From G963691885 sp963691885 (GTDB lineage: Bacteria > Pseudomonadota > Alphaproteobacteria > UBA8366 > Aestuariispiraceae), in NCBI GenBank assembly GCA_963691885.1, contig OY829843.1:3100001-3164000 (forward strand): DNA of 64,000 bases, given 5' to 3'. This document shows, in pieces, positions 34,753-44,875 of the stretch; the stretch's first letter is position 1; each line of letters begins with the position of its first letter. A program made the translations under genes and the position numbers. Under the pieces are notes generated by a model that searched no databases, was not told the origin of the DNA, and saw only the letters and a program-made list of their open reading frames with translations.

Positions 34753-35673
34753 ATGACTGAAGAAAACACTGATAAATCCGTCGGCAACGACAGTTCCGCC
34801 ACAGAGAAACACAGGCTTCTGCGCAAAGTGCCCTTCATAGGGAAGAGAATTGCGGAGAAGCTGGATAAGGCCCCAGTGGTCCCCGTTCTGCGCCTGACCG
34901 GCGTGATAGGCGAGGGGGGACGCCTGCGTAAGGGTGGCCTGACATTGGCGGATATGGCGGCCTCCATCGATCAGGCGTTTGAAACACCGAATGCAAAGGC
35001 GGTCGCGCTGGTGATCAATTCGCCGGGGGGCTCGCCGGTGCAGTCTGATCTGATCGCACAGCGGATCCGTTTGCTGGCGGAGGAAAAAGAACTGCCCGTT
35101 CTGGCCTTTTGTGAAGATGCCGCTGCGTCCGGCGGTTACTGGCTTGCCTGCGCTGCAGACGAGATCTATGCGGCCGACGCGTCGGTTGTGGGGTCAATCG
35201 GTGTCATTTCGGCCGGGTTCGGCTTTACAGAGCTGATTGCCAAGATCGGCGTTGATCGCAGGGTCTACACGGCAGGCGAGTCCAAATCCCAACTGGATCC
35301 GTTTCAGCCTGAGAACGAAGATGACATCAAACGCCTCCTCGTCCTGCAGAAAGACATCCATGGCCAGTTCAAGGAATGGATCAAATCCCGTCGGGGTGAC
35401 AGGCTGAAAGCATCCGACAAGAAGCTGTTCTCAGGCGAGTTCTGGACCGGTCGTGCAGCCCTGCAACTGGGGTTGGTGGATGGTTTGGGTGAGATTCGGG
35501 GCCTGTGCCGTGAAAAATACGGTGAAAAGGTAAAATTGCCGGTCGTAACACCACCGAAGAGTTGGCTGCAAAGACGTCTCGGCCTGAAGAGCGATTATGC
35601 GGGGCCGTCTCTGGCTGCTGACCTTGTTGGTGTGGCAGAGGATAAAGCCCTTTGGTCGAGGCTGGGTCTTTAG
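34753..35673 (+). CDS. S49 family serine peptidase (short SppA/SohB type)
   Basis: A 306-residue protease with a single S49 domain. The Ser126 nucleophile is in DAAASGGYWLA and the general-base Lys178 in AGESKSQLDPF, with VINSPGGSPVQSD at residues 88-99. There is no membrane anchor or signal peptide, so it may act in the cytoplasm or peripherally on the membrane, unlike the long-form SppA at 1067. It lies before a small membrane protein gene and glyQ, an order I associate with alphaproteobacteria. Confidence 0.9.
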   Translation: MTEENTDKSVGNDSSATEKHRLLRKVPFIGKRIAEKLDKAPVVPVLRLTGVIGEGGRLRKGGLTLADMAASIDQAFETPNAKAVALVINSPGGSPVQSDLIAQRIRLLAEEKELPVLAFCEDAAASGGYWLACAADEIYAADASVVGSIGVISAGFGFTELIAKIGVDRRVYTAGESKSQLDPFQPENEDDIKRLLVLQKDIHGQFKEWIKSRRGDRLKASDKKLFSGEFWTGRAALQLGLVDGLGEIRGLCREKYGEKVKLPVVTPPKSWLQRRLGLKSDYAGPSLAADLVGVAEDKALWSRLGL

Positions 35674-35739
35674 AAGGCAGGCGCAGTCTCGAGGGTTGAA
35701 TTGATTGACCCCACTGCATCTGAGCCGTAAACAAACGCT

Positions 35740-36018
35740 ATGTTCGGTTTTTCACTTAGCAAACTTCTGGTCCTGGGGATCGCCATTGCGGTCGTCTGGT
35801 ACGGTTTCAAATACATCTCGCGGATGCAACGCATCAACGAGGGCGAACGCCGTCCGGGCGAGCGGTCGATGGGTGAACGCCTGCGCCGATCCATGAAGGG
35901 TAAGGATGCGCCGACCTCCGCCGGTGGTGTTGAGGATACCGAGCAATGTCCGACCTGTGGTTCCTTTGTGCCGGTCGAAGGTGGATCATCCTGCGGTAAG
36001 GCGCGTTGTCCATACTGA
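35740..36018 (+). CDS. small membrane protein with zinc-ribbon-like tail
   Basis: The 92-residue protein has one membrane helix (about residues 8-24, LLVLGIAIAVVWYGF), a basic linker (RINEGERRPGERSMGER) and a C-terminal cysteine cluster CPTCGSFVPVEGGSSCGKARC (Cys70, 73, 85, 90) that looks like a metal knuckle. The family is uncharacterised and occurs in alphaproteobacteria. It follows the S49 peptidase gene by 66 bases and may be co-transcribed with it. A terminator-like hairpin follows the stop. Confidence 0.78.
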   Translation: MFGFSLSKLLVLGIAIAVVWYGFKYISRMQRINEGERRPGERSMGERLRRSMKGKDAPTSAGGVEDTEQCPTCGSFVPVEGGSSCGKARCPY

Positions 36019-36024
36019 TGTATG

Positions 36025-36049
36025 CCGGGTGTCGTCACACCGGTCTTTT
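36025..36049 (+). terminator. probable intrinsic terminator
   Basis: CCGGGTGT (36025-36032) pairs with ACACCGG (36037-36043) around loop CGTC with one bulged G, followed by TCTTTT. It starts six bases after the stop of the small membrane protein gene, separating it from glyQ. Confidence 0.55.
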
Positions 36050-36159
36050 GCCCTAAATCACTGAAATTGATGAATGTAAAAACCGATATTTTGTAGGGGT
36101 ACGCGCGACCTGACCTTTGTCGCAGATTCCCTGTATGGCGCGTTGATTCCAGCCGACTC

Positions 36160-36181
36160 CATGGGTATGTTGCGCCGCAAA
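36160..36181 (+). repeat. 22-base motif shared with 54708-54729
   Basis: The segment CATGGGTATGTTGCGCCGCA plus AA lies about 100 bases before glyQ. It matches the segment at 54708-54729, upstream of the thiolase gene, at 19 of 22 positions. Its core TTGCGCCGCAA is nearly palindromic. A regulatory role is only a guess. Confidence 0.4.
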
Positions 36182-36283
36182 GTCTGAATGCAAACTCCAA
36201 GCGTGAAGATATCGGCAGACCGGAACCCTCAAAGTTCAGTTCTTCGCCGGGTTTTCCGTAAGCCAGGAATACGGTCGGTCGTC

Positions 36284-37135
36284 GTGAGTACCTTTCAAAA
36301 CATGATCCTGTCTCTGCACCAATATTGGTCGGAGCATGGCTGCGTTATCCTTCAACCCTATGATATGGAGGTCGGGGCCGGGACGTTCCATTGGGCGACC
36401 ACTTTGCGCAGTCTGGGGCCGGAACAATGGAAGGCGGCCTATGTGCAGCCATCCCGTCGTCCAACGGACGGGCGATATGGGGAAAACCCCAATCGTCTGC
36501 AGCACTATTATCAGTATCAGGTGTTGTTAAAGCCATCGCCAAGCGACAGTCAGGAACTGTATCTGGGCTCGCTCAAAGCGATTGGTATCGATCCGGACAA
36601 TCATGACATCCGTTTTGTCGAAGATGACTGGGAAAGTCCGACACTGGGCGCCTGGGGGTTGGGCTGGGAGGTCTGGTGCGACGGTATGGAAGTCAGCCAG
36701 TTTACCTATTTCCAACAGGTCGGCGGCTTTGATTGTAATCCCGTTTCTACCGAGCTGACCTATGGTCTGGAACGCCTTGCCATGTATGTCCAGGGCGTCG
36801 AGAACATCTATGACCTGAAATTCAGCGATGATATGAGCTATGGTGATGTCTATCATCAGGCTGAGGTTGAATATTCCAAGCATAACTTCGAACTGGCCGA
36901 TACGGATATGATCCTGCGCCATTTTGAGGATGCCGAGCGTGAATGCGCCTCGCTCATCGAAGGTGGGGTGGCACTCCCCGCTTATGATCAATGCCTGAAA
37001 GCAAGCCATCTCTTTAACCTGCTTGACGCCCGTGGCGTGATTTCAGTTACAGAACGTCAGGCCTATATTGGCCGGGTCCGCGCGCTCTCCAAAGCATGTG
37101 CGGAGGCCTATCTCAAAGGCCGGGGGCATTTGTGA
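36284..37135 (+). CDS. glyQ: glycine-tRNA ligase alpha subunit
   Basis: The alpha subunit of the tetrameric bacterial glycyl-tRNA synthetase carries the catalytic site. Family strings are complete: HGCVILQPYDMEVGAGTFH, YVQPSRRPTDGRYGENPNR, and WGLGWEVWCDGMEVSQFTYF. The 283-residue start is the GTG at 36284 (VSTFQNMILSL), which agrees with the usual STFQ N-terminus; an ATG at 36302 would remove conserved residues, and the longer frame from 36188 is not conserved. The stop TGA shares a base with the glyS ATG (TGATG), so the subunits are translationally coupled. Confidence 0.95.
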   Translation: MSTFQNMILSLHQYWSEHGCVILQPYDMEVGAGTFHWATTLRSLGPEQWKAAYVQPSRRPTDGRYGENPNRLQHYYQYQVLLKPSPSDSQELYLGSLKAIGIDPDNHDIRFVEDDWESPTLGAWGLGWEVWCDGMEVSQFTYFQQVGGFDCNPVSTELTYGLERLAMYVQGVENIYDLKFSDDMSYGDVYHQAEVEYSKHNFELADTDMILRHFEDAERECASLIEGGVALPAYDQCLKASHLFNLLDARGVISVTERQAYIGRVRALSKACAEAYLKGRGHL

Positions 37136-39240
37136 TGGCTGAATTTCTTCTAGAACTCTTTTCCGAAGAAATCCCCGCCCGGATGCAGGGCAGGGCTGCG
37201 GGCGATCTTGAGCGTCTGATCGGTGATGGATTGAAAGCCGCAAATCTCAGTTTCTCCTCCCTGGAGGTATTCGCAACGCCGCGTCGGTTGGCGCTGGTTG
37301 CCCGCGACTTGCCAGTTTCTCAGCCAGATCTGGCGGAGGAGCGAAAAGGGCCAAAGGTTGGTGCCCCGGAGAAAGCGGTTGAGGGGTTTCTAAAAAGCAC
37401 TGGGCTGGCCAGTCTCGACGATTGTGAGCAGCGCGATACCCCGAAAGGGGCGGTCTGGTTTGCTGTTATTCAGCACAAGGGACGTCCGACCCGCGATGTT
37501 CTGCCCGGCATTATTGCTGACGCCGTGAAGGCGCTTCCCTGGCAGAAATCGATGCGATTTGCGGATGCCGGGTTCAGATGGGTCAGACCTCTGCGCTCGG
37601 TCCTGGCGGTGTTTGACGGTCAGGTTTTGGAAGGCTCTATCGATCTCAATCCCGGCGACTTGCCGTTCGCGGCGCGAACCGAAGGACACAGATTTCTGGC
37701 ACCAGCCCCTTTCGACGTGACTGATTTTGAAGGATATCGGGACGGTCTGCGCGACGGGTTTGTGATCCTTTCCGCTGATGAGCGATCATCGGCAATTGCC
37801 GAGCAGTTGGCAGTCGCCGCCGAGGCGGAGGGGATGAGCGTCAAAGATGATCCGGGGCTCTTGACGGAGGTTGCCGGGCTGGTCGAATGGCCGGTTACCC
37901 TGATCGGAAAGATCGATGATAAGTTCATGAGTGTCCCGCCTGAAGTTCTGACCACCTCTATGCGGACGCATCAGAAATATTTCGCCCTCAACACCGCCGA
38001 TGGCGAGATGGCGGCACGATTTGCTGTCGTCTCGAACATGGTGGCCAAGGACGGAGGAGCGGCAATTGTCGCCGGGAATGAACGTGTCCTGAGAGCCCGT
38101 CTTTCTGATGCGAAATTCTTTTGGGATCAGGACCGAAAGGTCCTGTTGGAAGACCGCCTTGAGAGCCTGACCAAGATTATCTTTCACGCAAAGCTTGGGT
38201 CAGTTGCAGAACGGGTTGACCGGATTGCCGCGCTGGCCGAAGCCCTCGCAAACCATATCCCCGATTGTGAGCCGGAGCTCGCCCGCCGGGCAGCCCAATT
38301 GTGCAAGGCTGACCTTGTATCTGAAATGGTTGGTGAATTCCCCGAATTGCAGGGAATTATGGGGCGGTATTATGCCCTCGATCAGGATGAGGAACCCGAG
38401 GTTGCCGAGGCGATCGCCGAACACTATTCCCCGGCCGGGCCTAACGATGCCTGTCCAACGGCGCCCGTCTCTGTTGCGGTGGCGCTGGCGGAAAAAATCG
38501 ACACGCTTTCCGGGTTTTGGCTGATCGATGAAAAGCCGACCGGCTCGAAGGATCCATTCGCCCTACGCCGGGCGGCATTGGGTATTATCCGGTTGATCCT
38601 TGAAAACCGAATCCGTTTGCCACTCGGGCATGTATTTGGCGAAGCATCGGGCCTGTTCGCAGAGCAGGGAATTGTCGATGTCAGCGCCGAGAAAGCAGCG
38701 GAGGTAGCGCTTGACCTGATGGCGTTCTGTGCTGATCGCCTGAAAGTACATCTGCGCGACGAAGGGATCAGTCATGATCTGATTTCCGCGCTGTTTGCGC
38801 TGGGGGATGAGGATGATCTTGTCCGGCTGGTAACGCGGGTCGAGGCGCTGCGCGCGTTTCTGGACAGTGAAGATGGATCAAACCTGCTGACCGCGTATCG
38901 CCGGGGCGCAAACATCCTCCGGATTGAGGAGAAGAGGGACGAGACCACCTATCTTGGCCCGGCTACCACTGCCGTCTTTGTGTTGGATGAAGAGAAAACA
39001 CTGGGCGCAGCGCTGGCTACGGCGGCTGAGGTGACCATCGCGCACAGAGAAGCTGAAGAGTTCTCTGAAGCGATGTTGGGATTGGCCGCATTGCGAAAAC
39101 CGGTGGACGACTTCTTTGATAAGGTGACCGTTAATGATGAAAATCAGGATTTTCGGATAAATCGCCTCAAACTGCTTTCCCAAATCCGTTCGGTCATGGA
39201 AAATGTGGCGGATTTCTCGAAGATTGGCGGGGATCGTTAA
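37135..39240 (+). CDS. glyS: glycine-tRNA ligase beta subunit
   Basis: The 701-residue beta subunit recognises tRNA-Gly. It begins MAEFLLELFSEEIPARMQ and contains GPKVGAPEKAVEGFLKS, VVSNMVAKDGG..GNERVLRARLSDAKFFW and, near the C-terminus, a DALR-like anticodon-binding segment (FFDKVTVNDENQDFRINRLK). Length and order match the class. It is directly coupled to glyQ. Confidence 0.96.
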   Translation: MAEFLLELFSEEIPARMQGRAAGDLERLIGDGLKAANLSFSSLEVFATPRRLALVARDLPVSQPDLAEERKGPKVGAPEKAVEGFLKSTGLASLDDCEQRDTPKGAVWFAVIQHKGRPTRDVLPGIIADAVKALPWQKSMRFADAGFRWVRPLRSVLAVFDGQVLEGSIDLNPGDLPFAARTEGHRFLAPAPFDVTDFEGYRDGLRDGFVILSADERSSAIAEQLAVAAEAEGMSVKDDPGLLTEVAGLVEWPVTLIGKIDDKFMSVPPEVLTTSMRTHQKYFALNTADGEMAARFAVVSNMVAKDGGAAIVAGNERVLRARLSDAKFFWDQDRKVLLEDRLESLTKIIFHAKLGSVAERVDRIAALAEALANHIPDCEPELARRAAQLCKADLVSEMVGEFPELQGIMGRYYALDQDEEPEVAEAIAEHYSPAGPNDACPTAPVSVAVALAEKIDTLSGFWLIDEKPTGSKDPFALRRAALGIIRLILENRIRLPLGHVFGEASGLFAEQGIVDVSAEKAAEVALDLMAFCADRLKVHLRDEGISHDLISALFALGDEDDLVRLVTRVEALRAFLDSEDGSNLLTAYRRGANILRIEEKRDETTYLGPATTAVFVLDEEKTLGAALATAAEVTIAHREAEEFSEAMLGLAALRKPVDDFFDKVTVNDENQDFRINRLKLLSQIRSVMENVADFSKIGGDR

Positions 39241-39315
39241 GCCCGGAAAAGTACAGGTAACGATGACCGCCATTGCAGAACAATAACGTAAACCCGACTG
39301 AAGGAACGTAAAGCA

Positions 39316-41982
39316 ATGACACAATGGGTGTACAGCTTCGGAGATGGCAGGGCTGATGGCCGCGCCGATATGCGCAACCTGCTGGGCGGCAAGGGCGCCA
39401 ACCTGGCGGAAATGTCAAATATTGGCCTGCCTGTCCCACCTGGATTGACGATTACCACCGAAGTTTGCACCTATTTTTACGACAATGACCTGACCTATCC
39501 TGAAACACTGAAATCCCAGCTTGCCGACGCCTTGAAGCAGGTTGAAAGCATCGTCGGTAAAACCTTCGGCGACCCGGATGATCCCCTTTTGGTTTCCGTG
39601 CGTTCCGGTGCCCGTGTTTCCATGCCGGGTATGATGGATACGGTGCTGAACCTCGGCCTGAATGATAAAACGGTAGAGGGTTTGGCAAAGGCCAGCGGCG
39701 ATCCCCGTTTCGCATTCGACAGCTACCGCCGGTTCATTCAGATGTATTCTGATGTTGTGCTTGGCGTTGACCACCATGAATTTGAGGACCTGCTCGACCT
39801 GAAGAAGGATGATTGCGGTGTCTCTCAGGATACGGATCTGACGGCTGATGATCTTCGCTCGCTGATTACTGAATATAACGCATTGGTGGAACGTTCCCTC
39901 GGACACCCATTCCCACAGGATGTGAATGAGCAACTTTGGGGCGCTATCGGTGCTGTGTTTGAATCGTGGCAGACCCAGCGCGCGGTTGTCTATCGCAAGT
40001 TGAACGACATTCCTGAAAGCTGGGGAACGGCTGTAAACGTGCAGGCAATGGTGTTCGGTAATATGGGCGAGGATTGCGCGACCGGTGTTGCCTTTACCCG
40101 CGATCCGTCGAATGGAGAGAACCTGTTCTACGGCGAATACCTTGTAAATGCTCAGGGGGAAGATGTTGTCGCCGGGATCCGTACCCCGCAGAACCTGACA
40201 ATTGCCGGGCGGGAGAAGCAGAACTCCACCCTACCGTCGATGGAAGAGGTGATGCCGGACGTCTTTGCGCAACTGGATGAAGTGCGCACGAAGCTGGAGG
40301 CGCATTACAAGGATATGCAGGATATTGAGTTCACGGTTCAGAACCTGAAACTCTACATGTTGCAAACCCGCTCTGGAAAACGAACCGGTAAGGCGGCGAT
40401 GAAAATTGCCTGCGATATGGTGGATGAAGGACTCATTGATCAGGATACCGCCGTCCTTCGCATTGAACCGCAGTCCCTCGACCAAATCCTGCATCCAATG
40501 CTTGATCCCGATGCACCGCGTCAGGTGATCGGCGAAGGCCTGCCAGCAAGTCCGGGGGCGGCGTCTGGTACAGTCGTGTTCAGCGCCGATGAAGCAGAGA
40601 AGAAGTCCAATGCGGGCGACAAGGTCATGCTGTGCCGGATCGAAACATCACCCGAAGATATTCACGGTATGCATGCTGCGGAAGGGATCCTTACAACCCG
40701 TGGCGGGATGACGTCGCATGCTGCTGTTGTCGCGCGCGGTATGGGGCGCCCCTGTGTTGCTGGTGCCGGGGATATCGATATCGATTATGCCACTGGGAGC
40801 TTTTCCGTGCGCGGTGTGGAGGTCAAAGAGGGCGACTGGATCACCATTGACGGCACCACCGGGGAGATCATTCTGGGCAGGGTGCCAACCGTTAAGCCTG
40901 AATTGAGTGGTGATTTCGGACGCATCATGGGCTGGGCGGATGGTACGCGGCGGCTCGGTGTTCGGGCGAACGCGGAAACCCCTGAGGATGCGAAAACCGC
41001 CCGCGACTTCGGTGCAGAGGGGATCGGGCTTTGCCGCACAGAGCACATGTTCTTTGAAGGTGACAGGATTGTCGCTATGCGTCAGATGATCCTGGCAGAG
41101 GAAGAAGAAGGTCGCCGGAATGCCCTGGACAAGATCCTGCCGATGCAAAAGGCGGATTTCGTTGATCTTTTCAAGATTATGCAGGGTCTGCCCATTACTG
41201 TTCGGCTATTGGACCCGCCATTGCACGAGTTCTTGCCGCGGGAGACATCTGAATTTGATGAAGTGGCTGTCGCGCTGGGTCTGGATATCGACTATGTCCG
41301 GCGTCGCGCTGCGATGCTGCATGAATCGAACCCGATGCTGGGCCATCGCGGCTGTCGCCTGCTGAATTCCTATCCTGAAATTTGCGAAATGCAGGCAAGG
41401 GCGATCTTTGAGGCCGCGCTCGAGGCAGGCGAGGCCACCGGTGCACCGGTCGAGGTAGAGGTTATGATACCGCTGGTGAGCGTCCGCAAAGAGTTCGAAC
41501 TTCTGAAGGATATTGTTGATCGCGTGGCCGGTGAAGTGTCCAGCGAGAAGGGTGGTCAGCCAAATTACAAGGTCGGCACAATGATTGAATTGCCCCGTGC
41601 CGCGTTACGGGCCGCAGAAATCGCAGAGACAGCTGAATTCTTCAGTTTCGGGACCAATGACCTGACACAAACTACGCTTGGCATTTCCCGTGACGATGCC
41701 AGTGCATTTCTTGTTCCCTACGAATCACGCGGCATTATTGAGAACGATCCTTTCCAGACCCTCGATATTGATGGCGTAGGTGAATTGGTCGCGATTGGCA
41801 GTGAACGGGGACGAAGAGTGCGTCCTGACCTGAAGGTTGGCATTTGCGGCGAACATGGCGGAGACCCGAAATCCATCGCTTTTTGTGAGGAAACCGGGCT
41901 TGATTACGTGTCCTGTTCGCCATTCCGGGTGCCAATCGCACGCTTGTCGGCGGCACAGAGTGCGATCAGAAGCCGCGGCTGA
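39316..41982 (+). CDS. ppdK: pyruvate, phosphate dikinase
   Basis: This 888-residue enzyme interconverts pyruvate, ATP and phosphate with phosphoenolpyruvate, AMP and pyrophosphate. The nucleotide-binding N-terminus (GGKGANLAEMSNIGLPVPPG), the swivelling domain with catalytic His468 in TRGGMTSHAAVVARGMG, and the C-terminal PEP/pyruvate barrel with FGTNDLTQTTLG and the acid cysteine in GICGEHGGDP are all intact. It follows glyS by 75 bases in the same direction, as in many alphaproteobacteria. It allows gluconeogenesis from pyruvate or pyrophosphate-linked glycolysis. Confidence 0.97.
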   Translation: MTQWVYSFGDGRADGRADMRNLLGGKGANLAEMSNIGLPVPPGLTITTEVCTYFYDNDLTYPETLKSQLADALKQVESIVGKTFGDPDDPLLVSVRSGARVSMPGMMDTVLNLGLNDKTVEGLAKASGDPRFAFDSYRRFIQMYSDVVLGVDHHEFEDLLDLKKDDCGVSQDTDLTADDLRSLITEYNALVERSLGHPFPQDVNEQLWGAIGAVFESWQTQRAVVYRKLNDIPESWGTAVNVQAMVFGNMGEDCATGVAFTRDPSNGENLFYGEYLVNAQGEDVVAGIRTPQNLTIAGREKQNSTLPSMEEVMPDVFAQLDEVRTKLEAHYKDMQDIEFTVQNLKLYMLQTRSGKRTGKAAMKIACDMVDEGLIDQDTAVLRIEPQSLDQILHPMLDPDAPRQVIGEGLPASPGAASGTVVFSADEAEKKSNAGDKVMLCRIETSPEDIHGMHAAEGILTTRGGMTSHAAVVARGMGRPCVAGAGDIDIDYATGSFSVRGVEVKEGDWITIDGTTGEIILGRVPTVKPELSGDFGRIMGWADGTRRLGVRANAETPEDAKTARDFGAEGIGLCRTEHMFFEGDRIVAMRQMILAEEEEGRRNALDKILPMQKADFVDLFKIMQGLPITVRLLDPPLHEFLPRETSEFDEVAVALGLDIDYVRRRAAMLHESNPMLGHRGCRLLNSYPEICEMQARAIFEAALEAGEATGAPVEVEVMIPLVSVRKEFELLKDIVDRVAGEVSSEKGGQPNYKVGTMIELPRAALRAAEIAETAEFFSFGTNDLTQTTLGISRDDASAFLVPYESRGIIENDPFQTLDIDGVGELVAIGSERGRRVRPDLKVGICGEHGGDPKSIAFCEETGLDYVSCSPFRVPIARLSAAQSAIRSRG

Positions 41983-42118
41983 TCGCGTTTGTGATTGTTC
42001 GTGTACATCAGAAAATCCTGTTATCAATCCGTTGGTTGTGCTGAACTAACGGTTCACAGGCTGGATGTTGTATGGGGCGGCATCGGGTCGTGTTGTGAAC
42101 CTTTGACAGATTGGTGGC

Positions 42119-43096
42119 ATGTCAGATTCACTGAAGCGCTCTGACGGGCGGAAGCTTGTTGAAATTCTCTATGCAGAGCCTGAACGTAATTTACGGACTC
42201 AGTTCCGTATTGCGTTGAAGAATGAGCAGTTCGACGGGCTGGTCGACGTGGAGGGGACGGTGCAGGTGCGCCAATATCTGGCGGCACGTGTCCCAGACCT
42301 CCTCGTACTGGATAGTGAAATCAAGGGCGGTGGCCTCGGCGATATCATTCATGACATTCGCCACGGCACCCTGGGCAAAAACCCTTTCGTTCCGATTATC
42401 GTAACCTTGTGGGAGCCGACGGCCCAAATCGTCCAGGAACTCTCGGTGGCTGGCCCTGATGACATGCTTGTTAAACCGATATCACCGCAATTGCTGCTTG
42501 ATCGGATTAGGGCGCTTACGGACAATCGAAAGCCTTTTGTCGTAACATCGGAATATATCGGTCCCGATCGTCGAAAGGACCCGACAAGGCAATCCAGTAT
42601 CCCGCTGATCCGGGTGCCGAACACACTTGAAGCCAAAATGCGCGGCGAAAAAATTGATCCGACGAAGCTGAACGCGATGGTTGCCCGGGTTCAGAACACG
42701 ATCAACGATCAGCGTCTGAAAAGGAATGCGTTTCAGATTGCGTTCCTGGTTGGTCTGATCTTGCCGGAAGTCGAGGCAAAAAACTTTGGCTCGTCGGAAT
42801 TGAAGGGCCATTACAAGAGAATTTTTGATATTTGCACGGATACGGCGGATCGGATGCTCGGGACCGAATACGACCATGTCAGCCACCTTTGTGAAAATAT
42901 GCAAGATGTGTCCGGGCGGCTTCTCGATACGAAGGGAGAGCCGACGAAGAAGGATATCGAGTTGCTTAAGCCGTTATCCGACGCGATCCTGTTGGGTTTC
43001 CACCCAACCAGTGATGCTGCCAGCATGGCCGGCGAGATCACGTCCGCCCTAAGCGGCTATTCCAAACGACGGGCCGGGGCAGCAGCCAGACGATAA
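42119..43096 (+). CDS. receiver-domain protein with helical C-terminal domain
   Basis: The 325-residue protein starts with a CheY-like receiver (about 12-128): the acidic pair is weak (YAEPERN), the phosphoacceptor is the Asp in LLVLDSEIKGG and the lysine is in MLVKPISP. A linker follows (DRRKDPTRQSS), then a helical region (about 185-320) containing LPEVEAKNFGSSELKGHYKR and DTADRMLGTEYDH. No DNA-binding motif is evident. It resembles the single-receiver proteins of unknown output common in Rhodospirillales. No kinase gene is adjacent; the hybrid kinase at 21082 has its own receivers. Confidence 0.72.
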   Translation: MSDSLKRSDGRKLVEILYAEPERNLRTQFRIALKNEQFDGLVDVEGTVQVRQYLAARVPDLLVLDSEIKGGGLGDIIHDIRHGTLGKNPFVPIIVTLWEPTAQIVQELSVAGPDDMLVKPISPQLLLDRIRALTDNRKPFVVTSEYIGPDRRKDPTRQSSIPLIRVPNTLEAKMRGEKIDPTKLNAMVARVQNTINDQRLKRNAFQIAFLVGLILPEVEAKNFGSSELKGHYKRIFDICTDTADRMLGTEYDHVSHLCENMQDVSGRLLDTKGEPTKKDIELLKPLSDAILLGFHPTSDAASMAGEITSALSGYSKRRAGAAARR

Positions 43097-43114
43097 GGCG
43101 CTGGTTTTGTTTGG

Positions 43115-44875
43115 CTAGGCATTCAGTGCCTCATAAATTGTGGCGTCTCGAATGGAAAAGCCTTCGACGTGATGCTTGTGCCAGAGCGCATAAAACAAGA
43201 GGACCCAGGCGGCGAAACCCGCTCTCTTTGACCCATCGGAGAACACGCCTGAAATTCGGTCGGTGTGGCAAATTTCCTGTAATGCTTCCTGTCGGGCAAC
43301 CATGGGCGCCAGTTTATCGGCGCTTCCCTGTATCCACGCTGCAACTGGAACGGAGAATCCCCGCTTTTTGGAAAAGGCGTCTGCTTCCGGCAATATGCCG
43401 TCCAGCCATTTTCTGAGGATCCATTTCCCGTGACCGGATCTGATCTTCAGGTTGTCCGGTAGCCGGAAAACAGTGTCTACCACAACCGGGTCAAGAAAGG
43501 GCGTGCGCCCTTCCAGTCCATGGGCCATCAAGCACCGGTCGAGTTTGGTCAAGAGATCGTTGCTGAGCCAGTCCATCGCATCGACGGCCTGAGCACCCTG
43601 AAGGCGGGTGCGACCCTCACTTTGGGAGAGGGCCTCACTCGCGGCAATGCCATCACGCCATGATGTGTCATCGCGTTTCAATATACCCAGACCCTGAAAG
43701 ATGCCGCGATGGCGAATGGTGCGGCCGCCCAGAAACCAGGGTCTCAGCAGCGACCTGTAGCGGCCATATCCAGCAAAGACTTCGTCCCCACCCTCGCCAG
43801 ACAAGACGACTTTCAGGTTTTGCGCTGCTTCTTTGGCGAGTTTCCAGGTTGGCAGAACTGCATAATCCGCCGCTGGATCGTCAAGGGATGCGACCACGGA
43901 CGGTAGGAGTGACCAGAAATCTTCTTCTGAGAAATCGATGCGGTGATGGTCAGCTCGTACTCTCTTTGCCAGGAATGCGGCATGATCCCGTTCATCATGA
44001 ACATGGCCACCGGAAAACCCTGCGGTAAAGGCGACGACCGGGTTTGTGTTTAATTCCGCCATCAGGGCCAGGATTGCGGTCGAATCGATGCCGCCGGACA
44101 GGAATAAACCAAAAGGCACGTCCGAGCGCTGATGAACCATCACGCTGTCCCGCATGGCATGGTCGAGTTGGTCGATCGCTTCCTTTTCGGTGATCTTCTT
44201 CGGAGCTCCCTTTGGCAAAGCAGCCCGCAATTTCCGTTCGATGATACGACCGCCGCTGACAACGATTGTTTCGCCTGGAAGAACCCTGTTCAGACCCGGC
44301 ATCAGGCTTTGTTGCCCGCAGGGGAATTGCAGTTGAAGGAATTCATCGCGGCGATTGGCATCAACCGCCGGTGTTAAAAGGCCTGCTGCGATCAGCGCTT
44401 GTGGTTCCTGTGCAAAGGCGAAGTATTCCGGGGTTTCGACATAATATAGTGGCTTGATGCCAAATGGGTCACGGGACAGGACAAGTCGCGACCGTGCCGG
44501 ATCGTGGATGGCGATTGCATACATGCCTCTGAGTGCATTGGCGTAATCAATGCCCTGATCGGCATAAACCCAGAGAGGCACTTCGCAATCGGAAGCGGTC
44601 CGAAACGGTGTTTCGGTCATTTCGCCCCGCAATTCTACGTAGTTATAGATTTCCCCGTTGGCGACAAGCGCGGCACCGGACGGTTCATAGAAGGGCTGGT
44701 CGCCGGTCTGAAGATCAATAATGGCAAGGCGCGTCTGGATCAGCCCGACATTCCCGGCAATGTGGCGCGCCTCACCATCGGGTCCGCGATGGCGCAAGGC
44801 CTTTGCAAGCGTGTCCAGAACCTTTGGGTCTACAACGGCGCCGTCGCGCAGCATGATCCCGGCGATGCCGCACAT
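43115..44875 (-). CDS. asparagine synthase (glutamine-hydrolysing)-type amidotransferase
   Basis: The 586-residue protein has an N-terminal Ntn glutaminase domain with the nucleophile Cys2 (MCGIAGIML) and conserved NGEIYNYVELR and SDCEVPL, and a C-terminal ATP-pyrophosphatase domain with the PP loop FLSGGIDSTAILALM and GGDEVFAGYGRY. It could make asparagine, but its coupling to a glycosyltransferase gene (TGATG overlap) suggests a role in amidating a sugar or lipid of the cell envelope, as known for AsnB-like enzymes in O-antigen clusters. The name asnB would fit only the fold. The active-site residues look intact. Confidence 0.88.
   Translation of the reverse strand: MCGIAGIMLRDGAVVDPKVLDTLAKALRHRGPDGEARHIAGNVGLIQTRLAIIDLQTGDQPFYEPSGAALVANGEIYNYVELRGEMTETPFRTASDCEVPLWVYADQGIDYANALRGMYAIAIHDPARSRLVLSRDPFGIKPLYYVETPEYFAFAQEPQALIAAGLLTPAVDANRRDEFLQLQFPCGQQSLMPGLNRVLPGETIVVSGGRIIERKLRAALPKGAPKKITEKEAIDQLDHAMRDSVMVHQRSDVPFGLFLSGGIDSTAILALMAELNTNPVVAFTAGFSGGHVHDERDHAAFLAKRVRADHHRIDFSEEDFWSLLPSVVASLDDPAADYAVLPTWKLAKEAAQNLKVVLSGEGGDEVFAGYGRYRSLLRPWFLGGRTIRHRGIFQGLGILKRDDTSWRDGIAASEALSQSEGRTRLQGAQAVDAMDWLSNDLLTKLDRCLMAHGLEGRTPFLDPVVVDTVFRLPDNLKIRSGHGKWILRKWLDGILPEADAFSKKRGFSVPVAAWIQGSADKLAPMVARQEALQEICHTDRISGVFSDGSKRAGFAAWVLLFYALWHKHHVEGFSIRDATIYEALNA

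Noticed and set aside
33787..34812. Minus-strand open frame (341 codons) opposite the LysR gene
   Set aside because: The LysR helix-turn-helix and effector domain are unmistakable on the plus strand.
34753..35673. Duplicate of the sppA gene at 1067
   Set aside because: It has a single S49 domain with the Ser-Lys order of short-form enzymes and no anchor; it is a different subfamily, not a recent duplicate.
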